Shown one piece after another: positions 1 to 9,801 of a stretch of 40,353 nucleotides of DNA. The number at the start of each line of letters is the position of its first letter. Positions within the stretch are counted from its first letter, which is position 1. This stretch comes from a virus. The notes under the pieces were generated by a model that saw only the letters and a list, made by a program, of their open reading frames with translations, was not told the origin of the DNA and did no database searches. The DNA lies in IMG/VR virus record IMGVR_UViG_3300006030_000044, positions 1-40,353 of that record, one strand, 5' to 3'. The position numbers and the translations under genes were made by a program.

Positions 1-50
1 TTTGGGTTATTACTTGTACCCCTATTTGGAGTTATGACGATGTCTGGCAT
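1..50 (-). CDS. 5' end of a gene cut by the window edge
   Basis: Only the first 16 codons are visible, beginning MPDIVITPNRG. The start ATG follows an AT-rich stretch and a GTGTAAA element whose TAA is the stop codon of the upstream LamG gene. The first residues resemble the start of the structural protein encoded at 11389-12108 (MPDVVEIIVSG), so another virion appendage protein is likely. Function cannot be told from this fragment. Confidence 0.55.
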   Translation of the reverse strand, partial: MPDIVITPNRGTSNNP

Positions 51-70
51 AATTTAAATTCTTTATATAT

Positions 71-1339
71 TTACACGGAATAACGGCTTCTCTGGGAGTT
101 AAAGTTCTTAAGAATTTCAGTGTCCGAAAGCGCTCTATTATAAATTGCTGCTGCATATATATCACCTTCAAACATATTGCCATTTCCCCAAGCCAATTCA
201 TACCCTGTTCCAACATATATTTGACCAGTATTCAAAGAAATTGCACTTGTAACACCTGTATTAATGGTAGACACTAATTGAGCATTTATATAAATTTTCA
301 CAACTCCAGTAGATTGGGTCCATGTTCCAGTAAACATTTTATTGACACCATCATTTATATTACCAGCATATAAAGCTTCATAATTACTAGAGCCAAAACC
401 AAGCCATAAACCATAACGGCTATTATTTTTATAATTCATTAATTTTATACCGTATTGATAACCAGGATCAGTACAGATTACGGTATTGTGCGGCCCAGTA
501 TTTGCACCTGATTTTGTTGGTTTTATCCAAGCAGTTAAAGTTTGATCACTAGTTAAGTTGCAATTATTTGCTGTTGTTATGTAATTATTACCAGACCAAT
601 TTAAACCAGAAGTATTGGTGTAAGTGGTCATTGTGGATAAATTTAAAGTAGAATTACCAGTTAAATCAAGTAAACCTTGAGTGTTAGATCTAGTTCCAAC
701 TGTAAATTTTGTTGGTGCAACTTTATATTCATATTGAAGTCCAGTAATATAAAATGTTTTATATGGCGTTGTTGGAGTGTAGCTTGAATGTGTACTTATG
801 CCTACACATCCAACCCAACCTCCAGCTCTGCCTTCTATATTTGCGCCAACATACAACCAACCAGGAAAGCCACTGACTTCAACACAAAATGCATTTCTAT
901 TACTAATGCCTCCGCCATATGTAATAGCTTTAGTGGAAAGATTAAAAGAAACTTGATTGCTGCCATCACCTAACATACCAATTGTAAAATCAGTTATAGA
1001 ATTTAAAGGTTTAACATAACAAGATATAGAATGCGCTCCTGATTCTTCTCCTCCTCCCATTGAGCTTAAATGATGAAATCCAGCCGTTCCACTTTCAGAG
1101 CATAATGTCGCGCCAAATCCTATTGGAGTAATTATTGAGCCATTGTATGTTTTTGTAAATCTTGTGGGATTAGATGTCCATTCTCCGCCATGTGAACCAT
1201 CTGCATAATTAGTCCCAGTATAATTTGAAATTTGCTGATTGCGATTTGTCGTTGGCTCACCCACATAACTTTTTGGCTCTTTTGTATCAAAATAAAATAC
1301 AAGTCCATTATTATTAGTTTGAATTGGACCTTCTATCAT
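71..1339 (-). CDS. LamG/concanavalin-like adhesin (tail-associated)
   Basis: A 422-residue protein probably displayed on the virion for receptor or glycan binding. The N-terminus has the NGLVFYFDTKEP pattern typical of phage LamG-type (concanavalin-like jelly roll) proteins. The second half (about residues 235-415) has the features of a LamG fold, including SGLNWSGNNYITTANN, a TLTAWIKPT strand and an NGNMFEGDIYAAAIYN segment. It ends with YNRALSDTEILKNFNSQRSRYSV-like residues, a terminal motif shared with the next two genes. Its ATG overlaps the stop of the upstream gene (ATGA), so translation is probably coupled. The middle third resembles a second carbohydrate-binding-like beta domain, which I cannot name. 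No signal peptide is seen, as expected for a virion protein. Confidence 0.8.
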   Translation of the reverse strand: MIEGPIQTNNNGLVFYFDTKEPKSYVGEPTTNRNQQISNYTGTNYADGSHGGEWTSNPTRFTKTYNGSIITPIGFGATLCSESGTAGFHHLSSMGGGEESGAHSISCYVKPLNSITDFTIGMLGDGSNQVSFNLSTKAITYGGGISNRNAFCVEVSGFPGWLYVGANIEGRAGGWVGCVGISTHSSYTPTTPYKTFYITGLQYEYKVAPTKFTVGTRSNTQGLLDLTGNSTLNLSTMTTYTNTSGLNWSGNNYITTANNCNLTSDQTLTAWIKPTKSGANTGPHNTVICTDPGYQYGIKLMNYKNNSRYGLWLGFGSSNYEALYAGNINDGVNKMFTGTWTQSTGVVKIYINAQLVSTINTGVTSAISLNTGQIYVGTGYELAWGNGNMFEGDIYAAAIYNRALSDTEILKNFNSQRSRYSV

Positions 1340-2016
1340 AAACCAAAGCGCCCCCTTAGCGCGTTGTAATTTTGTAAAATTTCTCCATCAGAAAGAATTT
1401 TATTATAATGAGCAAAACAATAAAAATTACCCAGCATATACTCGTTAGTTCCTCCAGCATCATAACCTAAATTTAAAACTGTATTATAAGCCGATACCCA
1501 TCCGGTTCTTGTTGCAGAAGTTTGTTTAGAGCCATTAATTGTAGTTGTTATACTATTTCCAGAATAATTTAATTCTATAGCTACAATCGCTATTGTATTG
1601 TCAGTGATACTTCCAACTGTATATCCAGGATTATTCAGTTCATTATAATAGCAAAATATACCACCAGAACCTTTTCCTACATATAAATTACCACCACTTC
1701 CGCCTCTATAAGAAAATATACAACGCTGACCTCCAGAATATAAAGGTAGTTTTACTACAAAAAATATTGTGGAATCATACAATCTTATTATGTTGCTAGG
1801 AACAGATATTGGTATATAATCATTTGTGCCATCTAAAACTATACTGCCACCGTTAGCACTATTAAATGTTGGCCCATTTGTTAATGTTCCGTTAGCTCCA
1901 CTACCACTTAAATCTGTCCAAGCAGTTCCACTTCCTGGATAACTATTAAGATTAGCCGCATCCAGCAACATTACCAAACCATCTGTGGTTATTTTTGGCC
2001 CATTATGATAACTCAT
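1336..2016 (-). CDS. LamG-domain tail protein
   Basis: This 226-residue protein is a single LamG-type jelly roll. It opens with ITTDGLVMLLDAANLNSYPG and a WTDLSGSGANGTLTNGP segment, followed by the VLDGTNDYI strand that is typical of phage and bacterial LamG domains. It ends YNKILSDGEILQNYNALRGRFGL, nearly the same as its two neighbours, which marks the three as tandem paralogues. A role in receptor or polysaccharide binding on the tail is inferred from family and position. It sits between two related genes with a 4-bp overlap downstream and only 0-1 bp upstream, so the three should be cotranscribed. Confidence 0.82.
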   Translation of the reverse strand: MSYHNGPKITTDGLVMLLDAANLNSYPGSGTAWTDLSGSGANGTLTNGPTFNSANGGSIVLDGTNDYIPISVPSNIIRLYDSTIFFVVKLPLYSGGQRCIFSYRGGSGGNLYVGKGSGGIFCYYNELNNPGYTVGSITDNTIAIVAIELNYSGNSITTTINGSKQTSATRTGWVSAYNTVLNLGYDAGGTNEYMLGNFYCFAHYNKILSDGEILQNYNALRGRFGL

Positions 2017-3291
2017 TTATAATCCAAAGCGTCCTTTCGTCGCGTTGTAATTTGAAAGAATTTCAGCTGTAGTAAGCGCTTTATTGTAAATTTTAACACT
2101 ATAAACCCTTCCATTAAACCATCTTTCAGCTGATGTAGAAAAACCTCTACCTATCTGAACGTTGCCAAAAGAACCAGAATGTGTATACGTCTGATTTGCA
2201 GATTGAACTTGCGCTCCATTATAATAAGATGTAACAAGATTACCAGATTTAGTTATAGAGGCGCAATGAATTGGCGTAGCGCTCATACCAGAAGATATAA
2301 CTGTTCTACTCTCATAATTTCCAGATGTATCACCAACTACCCATACTAGATTGCCAGAATTATTCTGTTCAAGTCTTGGTCCTATGTTACTATAAGATCC
2401 GTTATAAACTAGCCAATTACAGTCTATTGGATTTCTGTAATTAGCTACATTATCGGATTTAAAACAAATCTCAACAGTATAATTTGAAAATTGAGCGCCC
2501 AAATTTCCTGCGCTAATATAATCATCTACTCCATCAAATAAAAAATAATTATCTTTTGAACCGAAAAGCGGTAAACCAAAATTTAAATGGGCAACTTGAG
2601 ATGGGTTTGTAGTGTAATTTTCATACGCCCAACCATAATAATTACCCGCTCCCAATCCGGGCTTTCCTATTAGTATCCATTCTGGCGCAGCAATATAATC
2701 AGAATCAATATATCCGGCTGGCTTGCCAAGATCGGTTAAAATATCTCTTACGGCTTGAGTATATCTATCTGCTCTGTGACTTCCAATCACAATGAATGTA
2801 ACGTCTGGATACTTTGTTTTTACATTGTTGTAATCGGTAACAAATTTTGCTAATTCATTTGCATATCCAGTTTCTGCGCCGGTATAATTATCATAACAAT
2901 GCCCAGACAAACGAGCACCATTAAACTCTCCTTCAATCCAAGTATTTGTTATATTATTCCAAGCGTATAAATGAAGCGCTCTACTTGTATCATATGTTTT
3001 AGTTCCAGATCTTACATTATATCCGGGAGTAATGCCATGTCTTCCTGCCGCATCTCCTCCATAATTTCCTTCTGGATAATCAATGGCAAACGCTGTATAA
3101 TAAGTTAAATTTCCTAGTCTTACTCCACCCGCATCAGTTATAACGTCAGATGGCGAAGCCATGTTTTTGACCAGCTGGGGAGCGCCATTAAATCCCCCGC
3201 ACCCAAGCGCGGATATTCCATTACGACTCGCAGCGTCCAAGCAAAAGACCAACCCATCCGTGACAATTTTCGGTGAATAATAAGTGGCCAT
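2017..3291 (-). CDS. LamG tail protein with inserted ILEI-like domain
   Basis: The protein has 424 residues. The N-terminal LamG opening (TDGLVFCLDAASRNGI) is followed by an insert of about 200 residues before the LamG domain resumes (YFLFDGVDDYISAGNLG) and ends in the shared terminus (EILSNYNATKGRFGL). The insert carries LHLYAWNN, a GHCYDNYTGAETG segment, FIVIGSHRADR and a PEWILIGKPGLG stretch. This order (a strand, a DTY-like acidic motif, a hydrophobic strand ending in alanine/serine-Asp, then a 'lig.kG' motif) resembles the ILEI/FAM3-type domain occasionally found in phage fibres. That assignment is my inference. The gene abuts the 2155-residue fibre gene upstream and its paralogue downstream. 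Confidence 0.78.
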   Translation of the reverse strand: MATYYSPKIVTDGLVFCLDAASRNGISALGCGGFNGAPQLVKNMASPSDVITDAGGVRLGNLTYYTAFAIDYPEGNYGGDAAGRHGITPGYNVRSGTKTYDTSRALHLYAWNNITNTWIEGEFNGARLSGHCYDNYTGAETGYANELAKFVTDYNNVKTKYPDVTFIVIGSHRADRYTQAVRDILTDLGKPAGYIDSDYIAAPEWILIGKPGLGAGNYYGWAYENYTTNPSQVAHLNFGLPLFGSKDNYFLFDGVDDYISAGNLGAQFSNYTVEICFKSDNVANYRNPIDCNWLVYNGSYSNIGPRLEQNNSGNLVWVVGDTSGNYESRTVISSGMSATPIHCASITKSGNLVTSYYNGAQVQSANQTYTHSGSFGNVQIGRGFSTSAERWFNGRVYSVKIYNKALTTAEILSNYNATKGRFGL

Positions 3292-3293
3292 TG

Positions 3294-6200
3294 TTATGCA
3301 TCTATTTCAACTTGGAGCTTCTCGACATCTGCACGTTCAGCTAAGATATAGAAGAAGCAGTTAATGTTCTTCGCCAGCAGATTCTCGTTGGCAATATATA
3401 CTTTATTATCTTCAATCTTCTCAACGTAAAGTTTTTGGTGGGAGCCAATTGGGGTAAGTTGAACAGAAATAGACTCTGGATCAACAAGTTTAGTCCAGTA
3501 ATCCGGGAGTTCAATTACTTTTGATGTTGTTTTACCACGAATATAAACGCCATTTTCTGGGCCTTCAAGTGAGCCATAGCGCAACTTCTTTCCTTCTTTA
3601 GTGGGGTGAGAGATTACGAAGCTCTTTGTTGTGGCTGCGAATGATCCGTTGACTTCGAGTTTGTATGCTGGAGCTTGAGTTCCAATACCAACATTACCAT
3701 TTGCCAGATAAGTTATTTTATATGCCCAAGCGCTTCCGTCGTATGTAAAGAAATCTAATCCATTGCCAGATGCATTTAGCTGCCAATTATATGCCCGAGT
3801 ATTTGCCGCGTTAGCAATATATAGAGTACTTGTTACCGATGCTCCACCGTCTTTGAAAATTCTCAATCCATCGGTTGTTCCATCAATTCGAACAGTCCCC
3901 GAAACATGAAGTTTTTCTCCTGGAGAAGTTGTTCCAATACCAACACTTCCACCATTGAGCAATACCATCAACGCACTGTCGGCAGCACTTCTCCATTCAT
4001 AACCATCTCCAGAGCCAAAGTATGTTCTGCCATTAGAAGTAAAGTTGAATCTGTTGTATCCATCCAAGCTTTGGTGCCACATTCCATAGTTCAACAGTAA
4101 TCTTCCGTTTGCCGATATTCTCAGTCTTTCAACAAACCCGCTTGAAGTATTACCGAATGAGAAGTAATCGTTGTCGTCATTGTCATCACCAACGCTGAAT
4201 CTCATTCTGCCGTTATTATTTGTTGACTCTTCGTGCTGAATATAACCAGGATCATTAAATCCTGCTGGAAATGTGATAGTCGAGATACCAGAGGACTTTG
4301 CTACAGTTATTCCAGTCGCGGCAAATGAACCGTTAACTTCAAGTTTATAAGCTGGATTTGTTGTTACTCCGATTCCAACGTTACCACCGCGAGGATTTAA
4401 TAATAATCTATAATAATTATCTAATGCTGATTTATCTGTTGCTTGAATCCATGTATCAACGCTATTAGCTCCTATGTCAATTACAGCATTATCTCCACCC
4501 TCTACACGCAATCCAGCGCCAGCCTGCGCGGTTCCAGTTGTTGCTGGAAGAGAATTTGTGCCACTTCTTGTAGTAAGTTTTACACCTGGGGAAGTTGTAT
4601 TAATTCCAAATCCATTAGCATCAAGAGCCATTCTTTGAACCCAACCACTAGAATATCTCCAAAATCCTGTAGTTCCGCCAGCAGAATCTATTGCAAAACT
4701 TGGAGTTCCGCTATCGCACCACCAAACAGATGAACCGCCAGTTCCATTGAATGCTAATGTTCTTGTATCGCTTGAGCCTATTGCTGAATTAAACGTTGTG
4801 CTTGCAAATGTTCTTGTGCTGTCTTGGGTTGAAATACCGCCAGAAGAAATTTGTAATTTTGCCGCAGTTGGTGTTGTAGTTCCGACGCCAACATTTCCGC
4901 TTACAGGAACAAAAAACAGATTTCTGTTTGTTCCAACCTGCATAAATGTCTGCATTGTATCATTAGCAGATCCATTCTGATATCCGAAATATAAATCTCC
5001 ACTTACGCCAATAGCCCAAGATTTTCCAGTTCCATTGTTTCCGCCAATAGCCGCACCAACTCCCCATCCGCCTCCATCAGCAATATTACCAGCAATAGTA
5101 GTATTTCCATATGCATCTGGATCTATAGAAGTATTATTTGCTAATATAGACGAGCCAACGACGTGTAATTTTACAGATGGACTCGTTGTTCCGACACCAA
5201 CGTTGCCACTGCTATCTATACGCACCCTTTCAGTATTATTAGTTGCAAAATATATTGGATTTGCAGTTTCAACGGCAAGAGTCATTCCACCATTACGATT
5301 TGTATAAATATACATACCGTCTTGGCGATAAAGATTTGATGTAGTCCAACTACCACCGAATAATACTACTCCAGCGCCATTTGAACTATTGCTATTCGCA
5401 AAAGATAATGAAGAATGAGCACCAGTTCCAGAATTTGGATTATTTATCTTTATTCCACCTACGGCATTTGTCGAGTCGTAAACTTCAAGTTTTGCGTTTG
5501 GAGTAGTTGTTCCAATACCAACATTACCAGAGGCGTTAATTCTTACTTTTTCAGCACCATTAGTATATAATGCGGTATATCCATGAGTAAACGTTGCGCT
5601 GTTTTTATTTGTCTGACCTATAATCAAAGATCCGCCCACCGCACCAACTGTTCCTGGAGTATAAGTAAAATCGCAGGAAGTATCCCAATTCCAACTTGTT
5701 CCAAGAGTAAATTGATTATAACTTCCATTACTAATTGCCCAAATATTTGAGCCGGCATATCCGAGCAAATCATAACCATTAAATCTTACCCTTCCATAAT
5801 CAGGCGTGAGTCTTACGCCGATCTGATCACTTCCTGCACCAGCAACATCAAGCTTATAAGATGGCGTTGTTCCTATACCGATATTTCCCGCAGTTACAAA
5901 ATTATCATCTGTCTTTAACGTATCTGCGGCGCTTCTATAAAGATTTGTATCGCCATTTGTTCCTAGAACTAATTTACCTGTATCAGCTTGCCATACCCAT
6001 CGATTTGCAGTATTTCCGAAGATATGAACGTTCTCACCGGCCACGCTTTTATTATATTGAAGTTCTACTGCGCCGCCACTTCTATTAATCTGGGCCAACG
6101 TGAATGTATTGTATCCATCAGTAAAGCTAGATGCTGTAATTGTTCCAGCGCTAAAGTTGCCAGATGCATCACGCGCTACAACTTTACTTGCAGTATTTGC

Positions 6201-9200
6201 GGATGTTGCATCAACCGCAAATGTAACCGCCACTGATCCATTATAACTTGAAGAAGGACTTCCGGTCAAATAAGATCCAGCTGTCAAAGCATTACTAAGA
6301 GAACCAATTAATGTTCCACGGAAGTTAACGGCTTGAATATCGCCTTGAGTTCCGCTAAATACCTCACTACTATTCGTAGCGTCTGGAATAAAAGTAAAAT
6401 ATCCAGTGCTATCATCAAATCCAAAGAATCCTACTTTAGCAGCAGTTCCATTATGCCATCTAAATTCTACGCCACGATCTTTATTATCATCTGTTGTTGG
6501 GGCGGTATCGCCGCCTAAAGTGATAATTGGATCATCAATTGTGGTTACTGTGGAATTTACAGTAGTTGTGGTTCCGTTGATGATTAGATCACCGCCAATT
6601 GTAACATTACCATAAAAAGTTGAACTTTTATCTGGAGCAATATAAAGAGCTTTATCACTAGCGTATGTTGCACTTGTTCCATCGGTTGTATTATTAACAC
6701 AAAATGCTAATCCACGACGATTCCAAGATCCTCCGTGTGGATCATAAGCAATGATTGCTGCTTTGTAATAAGTATTATACTGTTTTGAAGTAAATGCTAT
6801 AATTGAAGCTTCTCCAGCGGCAGACATATCAGCATTAACTGCAAATGTTGCTCCAGCTGACGCTTTAGCTACTTCAAGATTATATGATACTGATGTGGTT
6901 CCGATGCCTACTCTTCCAGTTCCATTAGTCAAATAAACGCTACCGTTGTTTTGATTATTAATATATATACCACTTGCATCTTCAGCATTTAACCAAAGTG
7001 GCCCAGAACCAGAATGTATATGAGCATTACCATCATCAAATAAATATACGCGTTGTCCATTTGTGCCAATTCTGGCATCTCCTACAACATGGAGTTTATA
7101 AGTTGGAGTAGTAGTACCAATACCAAGACTTCCAGCTTCCGTTAAAACCATTTTTTCACTTGTATTGGTGTAATTGTACCATCTTAAATTGTCATCCCCG
7201 CTTTCTCTCAATCCGACGAACCATTTGGTTGAATTTGCCGTGGAGTATCCTATACCATTCCAAACATTTGTGGCACTTCTATTTAGTTTAACACCAAGCG
7301 AATTATCTACATTTGCAGCAATGTCTCCACTGACATATAATTTTGATGTAGGACTTGTTGTTCCTATACCAACATTGCCAGAACTGGTAATGCGCATTTT
7401 TTCACTTTGCGCGTCTGTCTCAAATGCAATATATGCACCAGTGCGATTTGTAGCGATTCTTAAACGATTAGAATTATAATTTCCATCCAAGAAAGCAATT
7501 TGACTTTCGCCACTATTTAATTCTAAATATGAACTATATGATATAGTTTGAGAAGCAACGGTTATTCTTCCTCTGCCAGTCGTCGTCGTTACTTTGAGAC
7601 CAGCCATATCTAAATCGCCTAAAACTTCTAAACGTTGCGAAGGTGCGCTTGTTCCTATACCAACCCAACCTCCAACTGAAACTCCATTATATGTTGAATT
7701 TGATTGCGCTATAAATAATCTGCTATTACCAGCTTGTCTTATATCTATTGCATCTGTTGTATCATTTGTATCAATAACTCCTCCCCCACCAAAAAATTTT
7801 ATAGTTGCTCTGTATATATCTGTCCAAACACCGTTAGCAGAGTCTCTAACTCTAATACCAGTTGTGGCAGAATTTCCTGTCGCAATTTCTAATTTGTTAG
7901 TGGGATTTGTTATGCCAATACCAACATTGCCATTATATTTCGCAACAGATGTCTCATTTGAGAAATAGAAATCGGTATTGTAGCCAGTTACAACAGAACT
8001 TCCAGTTGCAACAAGTTGAAGTCTTCGACTCGTCACCGTTGCGTTAATATTTGTTCCGTCATCGGTAAAGGCCAATTTTGAACCAATGAGTGTGAGTTCG
8101 CCATCAAACGTCGTGCTACCAGAAGTATTAATTGTCATTCTGGTGACAGCTGCTACAACATCTCTAATATAGAAAGCGTCAGTTGTAGCGTTTAATCCAA
8201 TGTCCCAATTTCTAGTTGAATTATCGGATAAATTAATAACTGGGCCAGCGGCATCAAGAACTCTAATTGATCCTCCTTGGATATCAAGTTTATATCCAGG
8301 AGAGGTTGTTCCAATACCAACATTACCCGATGTTGTAATCCGCATCTTTTCATCGGTGGAAAAACTTCCATTTTGACTTGAAAATCCAAATACTAGTCCG
8401 CCACCGTTTTTCCCAACATATCCGTGATGATATGCGTTTGTAGTATCAGTGAATGTTTGATATACCGGACCGTTTCCCCCAGAAATAGATAAATTTAATG
8501 TTGTTAATGGACTTGTTGTTCCAATTCCTAAATATCCACTTGTGCTAACGTGTACATTTTCAGATCCATTGATGCCTAATGAAATTCCATTAGCATAAGA
8601 TGTTAATAAAAGTTTTCTTGTAGAAGATTCAATGCGATTTGTTGTGCCGTCCCACTGACCAAGAACAAGCGCCGCATTGTCTGTTGTCGAAGTAATAATC
8701 TGTCTTTTATCTGCGCCAAAAATATGAAGCTTTGCACTTGGCGAAGCGATACCAATTCCTAAATCTCCAGAAATATAATTCGCGCCAGTTCCATTAATCG
8801 CCAGTGTATCGCTATTATACCAAACGCCAGAAGGCGCATGATACCTAATAATATCATTATTTTGCTTGTTTAATATTCTAACATCGTGAAGCTCATCAAT
8901 CTCAAGACCATTTTGAATTTTAACGAGAATCTCACCCGCGCTCTGGTGTGAACGAACACAGAAACCAACTAATACACTATGCTGTGGAGCTTGTGGTTTA
9001 GTTGAAGTGATCGCGCCAGAAACTGTTGGTGAAAGATAAAGGGCTGCGCCTTCTGCAAATCCAGTTGTATTAAGATTAGTGAGCAAGCCATTTGTGATAG
9101 CATAACCGTCTGCCATCGAAGCGATATCTTCAGCGGCCAAACCAAATGTATTTGCTGAAGTAGTATCTGCTGCTCCAAGAGCTAAAGAAATTGATGGGCG

Positions 9201-9761
9201 ATTACCTTGCGCGCCACTAACATAAATAACTGAACCTTTTGAAATTGTAGATGCAGTACGATTTGTTACATACTCATAATTTTGTAAGCCAACACGCAAA
9301 TCAACATTGCCTCCTTTAAGGCCAAGATTCATTGTGCCTACCCCATCTTCCCAACTTAATTCCGCAGGATCAGGATTAATTCCTAATCCAGAGTGAAATG
9401 TAATCGAATCAGTATGGGTGATAGTACCACTGAATGCGCCAGTATAATAACCTGTAAACGTTCCGCTTAAGGCAACAGTTCCAGTAATATTCGCGCCATT
9501 TAAAAAATAAGAACTATCAAGACCATCAAGAAGTTCAGAATCAGCAGCTTTACCGCTAACTGATCCTGTGTATGTTCCAGTTAAATTTGCCGCGTTTCTA
9601 AAAAATGAACTATCGTAATTATCTAGTTTATCAGCATCGGTGGCTTTGCCAGTGATACTTAGATACAGGCCGCTTAAATTTAAATCATTTATAACTCCCG
9701 TCGAGTCAACGACTTGGAAATTAATCTGTTGATTACCTGTGCCTAGATAATACTTACCCAT
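3294..9761 (-). CDS. giant repeat tail fibre protein
   Basis: At 2155 residues this is the largest protein in the window. The N-terminus begins MGKYYLGTGNQQINFQVVD and carries two 'GTYTGSVSGKA...LDG.DSSYF' repeats. The body contains about 16 copies of a G(I/V)GTTSP...KL.V repeat separated by 50-150 residues of beta-rich sequence, which is the usual pattern of long trimeric phage fibres. A central segment (GDLIINGTTTTVNSTV) recurs in the next upstream gene. The last 110 residues (KSFVISHPTKEGKKLRYGSL, then EGPENGVYIRG and ELPDYW) match the conserved C-terminal domain of many marine and T4-related fibre proteins, probably a trimerisation or chaperone domain. A good Shine-Dalgarno (AAGGA) lies 7 nt before the ATG. 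Confidence 0.88.
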   Translation of the reverse strand: MGKYYLGTGNQQINFQVVDSTGVINDLNLSGLYLSITGKATDADKLDNYDSSFFRNAANLTGTYTGSVSGKAADSELLDGLDSSYFLNGANITGTVALSGTFTGYYTGAFSGTITHTDSITFHSGLGINPDPAELSWEDGVGTMNLGLKGGNVDLRVGLQNYEYVTNRTASTISKGSVIYVSGAQGNRPSISLALGAADTTSANTFGLAAEDIASMADGYAITNGLLTNLNTTGFAEGAALYLSPTVSGAITSTKPQAPQHSVLVGFCVRSHQSAGEILVKIQNGLEIDELHDVRILNKQNNDIIRYHAPSGVWYNSDTLAINGTGANYISGDLGIGIASPSAKLHIFGADKRQIITSTTDNAALVLGQWDGTTNRIESSTRKLLLTSYANGISLGINGSENVHVSTSGYLGIGTTSPLTTLNLSISGGNGPVYQTFTDTTNAYHHGYVGKNGGGLVFGFSSQNGSFSTDEKMRITTSGNVGIGTTSPGYKLDIQGGSIRVLDAAGPVINLSDNSTRNWDIGLNATTDAFYIRDVVAAVTRMTINTSGSTTFDGELTLIGSKLAFTDDGTNINATVTSRRLQLVATGSSVVTGYNTDFYFSNETSVAKYNGNVGIGITNPTNKLEIATGNSATTGIRVRDSANGVWTDIYRATIKFFGGGGVIDTNDTTDAIDIRQAGNSRLFIAQSNSTYNGVSVGGWVGIGTSAPSQRLEVLGDLDMAGLKVTTTTGRGRITVASQTISYSSYLELNSGESQIAFLDGNYNSNRLRIATNRTGAYIAFETDAQSEKMRITSSGNVGIGTTSPTSKLYVSGDIAANVDNSLGVKLNRSATNVWNGIGYSTANSTKWFVGLRESGDDNLRWYNYTNTSEKMVLTEAGSLGIGTTTPTYKLHVVGDARIGTNGQRVYLFDDGNAHIHSGSGPLWLNAEDASGIYINNQNNGSVYLTNGTGRVGIGTTSVSYNLEVAKASAGATFAVNADMSAAGEASIIAFTSKQYNTYYKAAIIAYDPHGGSWNRRGLAFCVNNTTDGTSATYASDKALYIAPDKSSTFYGNVTIGGDLIINGTTTTVNSTVTTIDDPIITLGGDTAPTTDDNKDRGVEFRWHNGTAAKVGFFGFDDSTGYFTFIPDATNSSEVFSGTQGDIQAVNFRGTLIGSLSNALTAGSYLTGSPSSSYNGSVAVTFAVDATSANTASKVVARDASGNFSAGTITASSFTDGYNTFTLAQINRSGGAVELQYNKSVAGENVHIFGNTANRWVWQADTGKLVLGTNGDTNLYRSAADTLKTDDNFVTAGNIGIGTTPSYKLDVAGAGSDQIGVRLTPDYGRVRFNGYDLLGYAGSNIWAISNGSYNQFTLGTSWNWDTSCDFTYTPGTVGAVGGSLIIGQTNKNSATFTHGYTALYTNGAEKVRINASGNVGIGTTTPNAKLEVYDSTNAVGGIKINNPNSGTGAHSSLSFANSNSSNGAGVVLFGGSWTTSNLYRQDGMYIYTNRNGGMTLAVETANPIYFATNNTERVRIDSSGNVGVGTTSPSVKLHVVGSSILANNTSIDPDAYGNTTIAGNIADGGGWGVGAAIGGNNGTGKSWAIGVSGDLYFGYQNGSANDTMQTFMQVGTNRNLFFVPVSGNVGVGTTTPTAAKLQISSGGISTQDSTRTFASTTFNSAIGSSDTRTLAFNGTGGSSVWWCDSGTPSFAIDSAGGTTGFWRYSSGWVQRMALDANGFGINTTSPGVKLTTRSGTNSLPATTGTAQAGAGLRVEGGDNAVIDIGANSVDTWIQATDKSALDNYYRLLLNPRGGNVGIGVTTNPAYKLEVNGSFAATGITVAKSSGISTITFPAGFNDPGYIQHEESTNNNGRMRFSVGDDNDDNDYFSFGNTSSGFVERLRISANGRLLLNYGMWHQSLDGYNRFNFTSNGRTYFGSGDGYEWRSAADSALMVLLNGGSVGIGTTSPGEKLHVSGTVRIDGTTDGLRIFKDGGASVTSTLYIANAANTRAYNWQLNASGNGLDFFTYDGSAWAYKITYLANGNVGIGTQAPAYKLEVNGSFAATTKSFVISHPTKEGKKLRYGSLEGPENGVYIRGKTTSKVIELPDYWTKLVDPESISVQLTPIGSHQKLYVEKIEDNKVYIANENLLAKNINCFFYILAERADVEKLQVEIDA

Positions 9762-9801
9762 ATTCCTTTTATATTAAATTTTTTAATCCGTCATTCAACC
9801 A

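Noticed and set aside
3294-9761. Possible frameshift in the long fibre
   Set aside because: The 2155-codon frame is continuous; other-frame ORFs inside it are shadows with low complexity.
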